This document shows positions 58,295 through 64,000 of a stretch of 64,000 nucleotides of DNA, piece by piece. Position 1 is the stretch's first letter. Every line of letters starts with the position of its first letter. This DNA comes from Clostridia bacterium. Lineage in GTDB: Bacteria > Bacillota > Clostridia > Oscillospirales > Acutalibacteraceae. The notes beneath the pieces were generated by a model, which did no database searches, was not told where the DNA came from, and worked only from the letters and a program-made list of their open reading frames with translations. The stretch lies in assembly GCA_024404145.1 (NCBI GenBank), contig JAKSQK010000001.1:124001-188000 (forward strand). Reading direction: 5' to 3'. The translations under genes were made by a program, and so were the position numbers.

Positions 58295-60138
58295 TGGATA
58301 ACAAAAGATTTGAACAGCTTCTTTTAACCGTTCAAAAGCCGGGCAGATATTCAGGCGGCGAGATAAACAGTGTAATAAAGGATAAAAGCAAGGTTGATGT
58401 AAGATTTGCTTTTTGTTTTCCCGATAATTACGAAGTGGGTATGTCCCATCTCGGTATGAAGATTTTATATTCCGAGTTTAACGAGAGGGAAGATATTTGG
58501 TGCGAGAGGGTTTTTGCGCCGTGGCCGGATTTTGAAAGTGTTATGCGAAATAACAATATCGAGCTTTTTGCTCTTGAAAGCCGAGACCCCGTAAAAGACT
58601 TCGACTTTTTGGGATTTACATTGCAATATGAGCTTTCTTATTCAAACATTCTTAATATGCTCGAACTTGCCGGAATTCCGATTCTTGCTAAGGATAGAAC
58701 CGATTTTTCGCCTATCGTTGTTGCCGGTGGCCCTTGTACTTGCAATGCCGAGCCGATAGCCGATTTTATAGATATTTTCTTCTTGGGCGAGGGCGAAAAG
58801 ACCGACCTGCAAGTTATTGACCTATATAAAGAGTTCAAGAAAAACGGCGGTACGAAAGCCGACTTTTTAGTTGCGGCTTCAAAAATCGAGGGAGTATATG
58901 TACCGTCGCTTTACGATGTTTCCTATAACGACGACAAAACGGTTAAAGCGGTAACACCGAAATTCGGAGCGCCGATGCCCGTAAAAAAGCGAATAGAAGA
59001 AGATTTGGATAAAACATACTATCCGGAAAAATTTGTTGTTCCGTTTATCGAAATTGTTCACGACAGGGCGGTTGAGGAAATTTTTCGGGGTTGTATCCGT
59101 GGCTGCCGATTTTGTCAGGCCGGTTTTATTTACCGACCCGTAAGGGAAAAATCGGTAGATACCGTATGCCGTCAGGCAAAGGCAATTTGCGATAGTACGG
59201 GCTATGATGAAATTTCTCTTTCTTCTCTAAGCACAAGCGATTACAGCGATTTGGAAAATCTTCTCAATAACCTTTTAAGTTGGACAGAAAAGGATAAAAT
59301 AAGTCTGTCTTTGCCAAGTCTTCGTATTGATAATTTTTCTGATGAATTGCTCGAAAAAATAAATCATGTTAGAAAAAGCGGTCTGACATTTGCCGCCGAG
59401 GCGGGAACGCAAAGACTAAGAGATGTAATAAACAAAAACATAACCGAAGATGAGATTGTTAAAACCTGCAAAACGGCATTTAAGGGCGGTTATACAGCAG
59501 TTAAACTCTATTTTATGATAGGTCTTCCGACCGAAACCTATGATGATATTAAAGGCATTGCCGATTTAGCCCAAAAAATCGTAGATACCTTTTATGAAAT
59601 GCCGGACAAACCGAAGGGCAAGAGCGTCAGCGTTAACATAAGCGTTTCAAATTTTGTTCCGAAACCGTTTACTCCCTTTGAATTCCATTCGCAGATAACA
59701 AGGGAAGAAATAATTAAAAAGCAAGAATACTTGAAACAGTGTATCCGCTCAAAAAAGATTTCTTTCAGTTATCATGAGAATAAAACAAGTTTTCTTGAAG
59801 GTGTTTTCGCCCGTGGCGACAGGCGGCTCGGAAAGGTTATTTTGAAGGCGCACGAAAAGGGTTGCCGTTTTGACAGTTGGGACGAATATTTTGACCTTCA
59901 AAAATGGATGGACTCTTTCGCCGAATGCGGAATTGACCCCGCTTTTTATGCCAACCGAGAGCGCTCTTATGACGAAGTGAATCCATGGGACCATTTGGAT
60001 TATTATGTTTCAAAGGAATTTTTGATAAAGGAAAACGAGAGGGCAAAAGTTGGTAAAACAACACCCAATTGCCGTCTCCAATGCCAAAACTGCGGAGCAA
60101 ATATTTTAGGAAAGGGTGTTTGCGTTGAAAACCGTTAG
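58294..60138 (+). CDS. TIGR03960 family B12-binding-like radical SAM protein
   Basis: A 614-residue radical SAM enzyme of unknown reaction. An N-terminal region resembling a B12-binding domain (VDVRFAFCFPDNYEVGMSHLG, about residues 30-50, in two blocks) precedes the SAM cluster motif RGCIRGCRFCQAGFIYRP (Cys-x3-Cys-x2-Cys, about 263-281) and SVNISVSNFVPKPFTPFEF (about 445). Family members are almost always followed by a DUF2344 protein, as here; the pair is often linked to tRNA or ribosome maturation loci, but no activity is proven to my knowledge. ATG overlaps the preceding TAA. Confidence 0.93.
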   Translation: MDNKRFEQLLLTVQKPGRYSGGEINSVIKDKSKVDVRFAFCFPDNYEVGMSHLGMKILYSEFNEREDIWCERVFAPWPDFESVMRNNNIELFALESRDPVKDFDFLGFTLQYELSYSNILNMLELAGIPILAKDRTDFSPIVVAGGPCTCNAEPIADFIDIFFLGEGEKTDLQVIDLYKEFKKNGGTKADFLVAASKIEGVYVPSLYDVSYNDDKTVKAVTPKFGAPMPVKKRIEEDLDKTYYPEKFVVPFIEIVHDRAVEEIFRGCIRGCRFCQAGFIYRPVREKSVDTVCRQAKAICDSTGYDEISLSSLSTSDYSDLENLLNNLLSWTEKDKISLSLPSLRIDNFSDELLEKINHVRKSGLTFAAEAGTQRLRDVINKNITEDEIVKTCKTAFKGGYTAVKLYFMIGLPTETYDDIKGIADLAQKIVDTFYEMPDKPKGKSVSVNISVSNFVPKPFTPFEFHSQITREEIIKKQEYLKQCIRSKKISFSYHENKTSFLEGVFARGDRRLGKVILKAHEKGCRFDSWDEYFDLQKWMDSFAECGIDPAFYANRERSYDEVNPWDHLDYYVSKEFLIKENERAKVGKTTPNCRLQCQNCGANILGKGVCVENR

Positions 60139-60778
60139 ACTTTTCTTTGTGAAAAAAGGCAACGCCCGTTTCGTATCCCATCTCGATATGAACCGCTTTA
60201 TGACAAGAATTGTGCGAAAAGCGGGGCTTGATATTTGGTATACCGAGGGTTTTAATCCCCACCCTTATATAACCTTTGCGCTTCCTTTACCGCTCGGGTT
60301 TGAAGGTCGGTATGAGATTATGGACATTCGCCTAAATAACGACGATTTTGACATTTCAAAACTTGTTTCGATGCTAAACGGTGTTTGTCCCTCGGATATT
60401 CAGTTTTTTGATGCCAAAGAACCGATAAAAAAGGTCGGCGAAATTGCATTTGCAAAATATGAAATCTTGTTTGATGACAATGGCGAAATAAGAAACAAAC
60501 TGAATTCTTTTCTTGTTAAAAAGCCCATCATATGCCGAAAAAGAACGAAAAAAGGTGATTTTAAGGAAATCGACCTTTCCGAAAAAATCAAGGATTTTCA
60601 AACGACTCTTGAAGGCGATAATACAAAACTTATGCTTATCCTTCCGGCAGGTTCAAACGATAATGTCAACCCTTCAATACTTTTCGAAGCATTTTATAAC
60701 GAAAACCCGAATGCTTATTACTGCTATGATGTTAAACGAATATCAATTTTGGATAAAAACCTTAAAGATTTTCTTTAA
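60125..60778 (+). CDS. TIGR03936/DUF2344 radical-SAM-associated protein
   Basis: A 217-residue partner of the TIGR03960 protein. The N-terminal KTVRLFFVKKGNARFVSHLDMNR (about residues 2-24, in two blocks) and TEGFNPHPYITFALPLPLGFEG (about 43-64, in two blocks) are diagnostic of DUF2344. In many genomes it is fused to the C-terminus of the radical SAM protein. Start TTG 60125, 8 bases after AAAGGG and inside the end of the previous gene, is preferred over GTG 60116. Function is unknown. Confidence 0.9.
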   Translation: MKTVRLFFVKKGNARFVSHLDMNRFMTRIVRKAGLDIWYTEGFNPHPYITFALPLPLGFEGRYEIMDIRLNNDDFDISKLVSMLNGVCPSDIQFFDAKEPIKKVGEIAFAKYEILFDDNGEIRNKLNSFLVKKPIICRKRTKKGDFKEIDLSEKIKDFQTTLEGDNTKLMLILPAGSNDNVNPSILFEAFYNENPNAYYCYDVKRISILDKNLKDFL

Positions 60779-60788
60779 TAAATGCTGA

Positions 60789-60819
60789 AAAAACCGCAAC
60801 CGTATGGCTGCGGTTTTTG
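60789..60819 (+). terminator. Intrinsic terminator
   Basis: AAACCGCAaCC pairs with GGcTGCGGTTT around a 4-base loop, then TTTG. It ends the addB-to-DUF2344 region. Confidence 0.88.
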
Positions 60820-60901
60820 TATTGTAAGCGATAAACAATGCCCTTGAAAAGACAGTATATTTATAAAGCCGAAAATATTTTTCGATAAAAACATATTTTT
60901 G

Positions 60902-60931
60902 TTGACATTTGGGGTAGTTTTAGAGTATAAT
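60902..60931 (+). promoter_or_regulatory. rpmH promoter
   Basis: TTGACA (60902-60907) and TATAAT (60926-60931), both consensus, 18 bases apart. A leader of about 104 bases with a possible fold (GTGGGTTTATGCCC region) follows before rpmH. I see no DnaA-box cluster in this gap. Confidence 0.85.
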
Positions 60932-61041
60932 TCTAAATTGATAGGTTATGTGTGGGTTTATGCCCTAACGGCGAGTTTATTGCCCGAATAAGTTCGCATA
61001 AAACATAATCGCTATGTTTAGGTTAAGGGAGGTTAGTAATA

Positions 61042-61176
61042 ATGAAGAGAACATATCAGCCTAAAAAAATTCATCGTAAAAAAGAACATGGTTTTCTTAA
61101 AAGAATGGCTACCGCTAACGGCAGAAAGGTACTTGCGCGTCGTAGAGCAAAAGGAAGAAAGCAGTTAACTTACTAA
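61042..61176 (+). CDS. rpmH: 50S ribosomal protein L34
   Basis: A 44-residue highly basic protein, beginning [18 protein letters not shown] and ending [14 protein letters not shown]; exactly L34 in length and sequence. AGGGAGG lies before the ATG. It opens the conserved cluster rpmH-rnpA-yidD-yidC-jag. Confidence 0.98.
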   Translation: MKRTYQPKKIHRKKEHGFLKRMATANGRKVLARRRAKGRKQLTY

Positions 61177-61221
61177 GCCGCCATTTCGCGGCTTTTCCTT
61201 TTTGTGAAAGGTAGGGAAAAT

Positions 61222-61596
61222 ATGCAACGGTATATTTCAATTAAGGAAAATAAGGACTTCAAGCGTCTTTACTATCGAGGCAAATCTTTTGTTGCATCGG
61301 ATTTTGTGATGTACGTTGCAAAGGGAAGAATCGGAAAGATTCGTATCGGCATTACTGCCGGTAAAAAAATCGGAAGTGCCGTAAAACGAAATCGGGCAAA
61401 GCGTTTAATAAGGGCGGCGCTCGGCGAAGTTTCATATAATATTTCGCCCGATTATGACTTTGTTTTTGTTGCAAGGTCAAGAATTTTAGAAGAAAAAAGT
61501 TATAATGTTGCTTTTAACTTAAAAAAGCAATTAAAGGCGGCTGGTGTTTGGTGTGAAAATGAGGCCTGTGAGTGCTCTGCTCATAAAACTGATTGA
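61222..61596 (+). CDS. rnpA: Ribonuclease P protein component
   Basis: A 124-residue basic protein that assists the RNase P RNA in 5' processing of tRNA precursors. Marks are [19 protein letters not shown] (about residues 5-23), [20 protein letters not shown] (about 43-62; the RNR motif region) and [10 protein letters not shown] (about 83). ATG 61222 with GTAGGG upstream is used; an in-frame GTG 6 codons earlier is unlikely. It overlaps yidD by 38 bases. Confidence 0.96.
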   Translation: MQRYISIKENKDFKRLYYRGKSFVASDFVMYVAKGRIGKIRIGITAGKKIGSAVKRNRAKRLIRAALGEVSYNISPDYDFVFVARSRILEEKSYNVAFNLKKQLKAAGVWCENEACECSAHKTD

Positions 61597-61789
61597 GTTT
61601 TATAGAAAAGCCGTTTCTCCGAAAAAGATATCATGTTGCAGATTTCAGCCGACTTGTTCGTCTTATGCAATAGAAGCGCTAAAAGTTCACGGACTTTTTA
61701 TAGGTCTTGCGCTTACTGTTTGGCGTATAATTCGCTGTAATCCGTTCTGCAAGGGCGGGTATGACCCCGTACCGCCAAAAAAACATTAA
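61559..61789 (+). CDS. yidD: Membrane protein insertion efficiency factor YidD
   Basis: A 76-residue membrane-associated protein. [36 protein letters not shown] (about residues 24-42) and [17 protein letters not shown] (about 54-70) are the three conserved blocks. It supports YidC in inserting membrane proteins. ATG 61559 lies inside the end of rnpA, as is common in this cluster. Confidence 0.95.
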   Translation: MRPVSALLIKLIEFYRKAVSPKKISCCRFQPTCSSYAIEALKVHGLFIGLALTVWRIIRCNPFCKGGYDPVPPKKH

Positions 61790-61809
61790 CCTTTCGAAAG
61801 GTGAAAATA

Positions 61810-62844
61810 ATGAATTTTATTTTTGATATAATCAATAAGCCACTTAGTATTGTTCTCACATTCTTATGTGATATTTTCAACGGTAACTTTGCTGTATCGG
61901 TTTTGTTGTTTACCTTTATAGCAAATATTGTTATGTTGCCATTAAGCATTAAAAGTCAAAAATCAACCGTTCAGCAGACGAGAATCAAGCCGAAGCTTGA
62001 TGAGCTCAGAAAGCGTTACGGAGACGATAAACAAAAAATGGCAGAAGCCCAGCAGAAACTCTATCAGGAAGAGGGAGTTTCCATGTCCGGCGGCTGCCTT
62101 CCGCTGATAGTAAGACTTGTTATCATGATTAGTATTTATAACCTTATTTTGTCCCCCATAACCTATATGACGGGCGTTCAAAAAGATAAGGTTAATAATG
62201 TTAAAACAACTATTTCCAATGCTATGACAGACCTTGAAAAGCATGATAAGGAAAAATATGAAAAAATAAGCAAAGAGCTGTCTATATCCAAAAAAGATTC
62301 AAATAACGAACTTGTTGTTGTAAGAATCGTAAGAAACAATCCGGAAATTGTTAAGGAAATCTTATCGGATAAAGAATATGCAAAAATTAAAGACGATTTT
62401 GATACCATTGTAAAAAAGGATAACGAATCGAAAATAAATTATACCTTGTTTGGAATTGATTTAACGGATAAGCCGAGTTTTTCATTCGATTTTTCTAATT
62501 TCGAACTTATTTGGCTTATTCCGATAGGTGCGTTCCTTTCGCAAATCCTTACAAGCGTTATTTCAATGGCTATCCAAAAGAAGAACAACCCCGATGCTCC
62601 TACCATGGCAGGTATGATGCTTACAATGCCCCTTATAACTTTGTTTATCGGTTTTTCTCTGCCGGGCGGTGTAGGATTTTATTGGATTTGCTCATCGCTT
62701 ATAGGCGGTTTGATTCAGTCCGCCATTCAGATACTCTACGGTCCTCAAAGAATGCTCGCAAACGAAAGGGCAAAGGAACTCAAAAAGCAGTTGGAGTTTG
62801 AGGCAAAGCAAATTGAAAAAATAGGTAACGGTACAGCCGAATAA
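61810..62844 (+). CDS. yidC: YidC/Oxa1 family membrane protein insertase
   Basis: A 344-residue insertase with five TM helices of the Oxa1 type. NFAVSVLLFTFIANIVMLPL (about residues 27-46) and the hydrophilic KPKLDELRKRYGDDKQKM loop (about 63-80) lead to the conserved C-terminal helices (GGVGFYWICSSLIGGLIQS, about 290-308). There is no lipobox, unlike B. subtilis SpoIIIJ. The second loop carries an insertion of about 80 charged residues (about 118-205). ATG 61810 follows AAAGGTGA; the GTG at 61801 is inside that ribosome-binding site. Confidence 0.95.
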   Translation: MNFIFDIINKPLSIVLTFLCDIFNGNFAVSVLLFTFIANIVMLPLSIKSQKSTVQQTRIKPKLDELRKRYGDDKQKMAEAQQKLYQEEGVSMSGGCLPLIVRLVIMISIYNLILSPITYMTGVQKDKVNNVKTTISNAMTDLEKHDKEKYEKISKELSISKKDSNNELVVVRIVRNNPEIVKEILSDKEYAKIKDDFDTIVKKDNESKINYTLFGIDLTDKPSFSFDFSNFELIWLIPIGAFLSQILTSVISMAIQKKNNPDAPTMAGMMLTMPLITLFIGFSLPGGVGFYWICSSLIGGLIQSAIQILYGPQRMLANERAKELKKQLEFEAKQIEKIGNGTAE

Positions 62845-62873
62845 TATGGCGTAATCAAAAGGGAGGATTTTAC

Positions 62874-63821
62874 TTGATTAAAGAGGCAAGAGGTTTCGGT
62901 GAAGATATTACCGAAGCGCAGGAAAATGCGCGAAAAAATCTTGGTGTTTCAGCAGATGCTGATGTTCAGTTTGAAATAGTTTCGCAAAGTAAAAAGAAAG
63001 TTTTGGGTATTTTCGGCGGTTCAAAAGCCGAGGTAAGGGCTTTTATAGAACTTCCTGATGCTCCGCAAAAAAAGGTCAGAGCGCCCAAAAATGCAAATAA
63101 GGCAGAAAAGAAATCTGCCAAAAAAACGGCAGAAGAGCCGAAAGTTTCAGAAAAGGCAAAAAAACAAAATTTTGATGAGCAGATGCCTGTGTTGATAGAC
63201 GAATCTGAAATTGATAAAAACAGCAAAACCTATAAGGCGATAACCTATTTGAAGAGCATTGCAAAGGAATTCGGTTGCGAAGAAATAACCGTTAAAGCTT
63301 TTGAAAAGGAAAACGGTGCCTTTATTTCGCTCGATGGCAAAGGGCTCGGCGCAATTATCGGCAGAAGAGGTGAAACTCTTGATGCGCTTCAATATTTAGC
63401 CGGTCTTTCGGCAAACGATTTCGGCGGATATTTTAAGGTTTCGCTTAATATCGGCGACTATCGTGAAAAGAGAGAAAAAGCTCTCGTGGCATTAGCCGAT
63501 AAGGTTGCAAAACAGGTTCTCGAAAGCGGAAGAAGCAGAGCGCTTGAACCGATGAATCCTTATGAGCGCAGAATTATCCATACCGCCGTTCAGGAAATCG
63601 ACGGTGTTGTTTCAAATTCTATCGGTGAGGGATTAGGCAGAAGAGTTGTTGTTTATTCCGAAAACGGCGATTCAAAACCACCTCGCTTTACAAATGACCG
63701 TCGCAGAGGTCAAAACCCTTCGGGCAAAAGACCGAGCAAAAATTCAAATACCGTTTCTTCGGTTCCTACAAGAGAACCGAAAAAGGACAATGATATTCCT
63801 CTTTACGGTAAAATAAACTAA
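62874..63821 (+). CDS. jag: RNA-binding protein Jag (KhpB)
   Basis: A 315-residue RNA-binding protein. It has the Jag_N domain (residues 1-52, KEARGFGEDITEAQENA), a charged Lys/Ala linker (about 65-105), the KH domain with GAIIGRRGETLDALQYLAG (about 160-178) and an R3H domain with LEPMNPYERRIIHTAVQEI (about 222-240). A basic, disordered tail follows. It works with KhpA on small-RNA and cell-elongation control in other Firmicutes. Start TTG 62874 is set by GGAGG; no upstream ATG competes. Confidence 0.95.
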   Translation: MIKEARGFGEDITEAQENARKNLGVSADADVQFEIVSQSKKKVLGIFGGSKAEVRAFIELPDAPQKKVRAPKNANKAEKKSAKKTAEEPKVSEKAKKQNFDEQMPVLIDESEIDKNSKTYKAITYLKSIAKEFGCEEITVKAFEKENGAFISLDGKGLGAIIGRRGETLDALQYLAGLSANDFGGYFKVSLNIGDYREKREKALVALADKVAKQVLESGRSRALEPMNPYERRIIHTAVQEIDGVVSNSIGEGLGRRVVVYSENGDSKPPRFTNDRRRGQNPSGKRPSKNSNTVSSVPTREPKKDNDIPLYGKIN

Positions 63822-63901
63822 TATTCGGGTTTTATTTCGGCATTATTTCCAATATGTTATGACTTTGTTGTAAAAATATGTAAAAATTGCGAAATGAGGT
63901 C

Positions 63902-63931
63902 TTGACATATTTGATATTTCTATTGTATAAT
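63902..63931 (+). promoter_or_regulatory. Promoter of the last gene
   Basis: TTGACA (63902-63907) and TATAAT (63926-63931), both consensus, 18 bases apart, the same spacing as the rpmH promoter. Confidence 0.85.
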
Positions 63932-63979
63932 ATGCTAACAAGTATAACCCCTGCAATTCTGCGGAGGGAGGGAATATAA

Positions 63980-64000
63980 ATGAGTCAGGTAAAAGTTAAA
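63980..64000 (+). CDS. Start of a small gene, possibly ribosomal protein S21 (cut by window end)
   Basis: Only seven codons are present (MSQVKVK). S21 proteins often start M-(S/A)-x-(V/I)-x-V-K, and the strong promoter, the GGAGGGAGGG ribosome-binding site and the position behind a hairpin-bearing leader fit a highly expressed ribosomal gene. Too little is visible for a firm call. In many related genomes mnmE follows jag, but this start does not look like MnmE. Confidence 0.35.

Noticed and set aside
60779-61041. Replication origin next to rpmH
   Set aside because: No TTATCCACA-like boxes or AT-rich repeats were seen, and dnaA is not adjacent.
1-64000. CRISPR array, insertion sequence or transposon
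   Set aside because: No regularly spaced repeats, no transposase-like frame and no terminal inverted repeats were found on reading both strands.

Overview
The window looks like a chromosomal segment of an anaerobic, spore-forming, low-GC Gram-positive bacterium (class Clostridia, probably Oscillospirales; the order is an inference). The evidence is AT-rich DNA with Firmicutes-type promoters (TTGACA-17-TATAAT) and AAGGAG ribosome-binding sites, a complete spoIIIAA-AH operon with a sigma-E-like promoter, a T-box leader, RNase Y, AddAB, DegV, AbrB, and a ferredoxin-dependent 2-oxoacid oxidoreductase. I see no insertion sequence, prophage, CRISPR array, rRNA operon or integrated element. Nearly all of it reads as core chromosome.

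Layout. (1) 1-2.4 kb, minus strand: a T-box leader followed by an acyl/aryl-CoA ligase and iorA (cut by the window edge). The T-box specifier reads UAC (Tyr), which suggests that this operon makes tyrosine from an aryl acid when Tyr-tRNA is uncharged. This is the most interesting item here. (2) 2.4-7.4 kb, minus: pduL-type phosphotransacylase, hemW, histidine phosphatase, ung, abrB, a previously unlisted 44-residue lipoprotein, and yifB/comM. (3) 7.5-8.2 kb, plus: a TIGR04076 protein and a small membrane protein. (4) 8.3-10.2 kb, minus: xerC/D-type recombinase then degV. (5) 10.2-14.3 kb: rny with a structured leader (plus); a large Cys/His-repeat surface protein and a yfbR-like HD nucleotidase (minus). 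(6) 14.3-18.7 kb: a YfhO family membrane protein, a TPP riboswitch with thiT, and a DUF11 repeat protein (minus). (7) 18.7-23.8 kb: spoIIIA operon and an Asp23/Gls24 protein. (8) 23.8-26.6 kb: metallophosphoesterase (minus), dacF-like carboxypeptidase, tRNA-Thr (minus), XRE regulator. (9) 26.7-41.2 kb: a long, tightly packed plus-strand run lepA, vanY-like, murD, two M42 peptidases, a GNAT-like protein, a YnbB-type PLP lyase, a propeller-like protein, uvrD/pcrA, a membrane protein, rlmD and a GT-C glycosyltransferase. (10) 41.3-44.8 kb: a NitT/TauT-type ABC transporter, a pdaB-like deacetylase, tRNA-Leu (minus). (11) 44.8-60.8 kb: rpsT, uvrC, cyclophilin, rfbA, addB, addA, rodA, PHP protein, GNAT, and a radical-SAM/DUF2344 pair. 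(12) 60.9-64 kb: rpmH-rnpA-yidD-yidC-jag and the first codons of what may be rpsU.

The genes mostly serve DNA repair (ung, uvrC, uvrD, addAB), translation and RNA processing (rny, lepA, rlmD, rnpA, ribosomal proteins, tRNAs), envelope and peptidoglycan (dacF, vanY-like, murD, rodA, pdaB, yfhO, rfbA) and sporulation (spoIIIA). From 14.4 kb onward almost everything is on the plus strand, as expected for a leading-strand arm. Many starts are TTG or ATG preceded by GGTGA, so start sites were set by ribosome-binding-site position rather than by the longest open frame.
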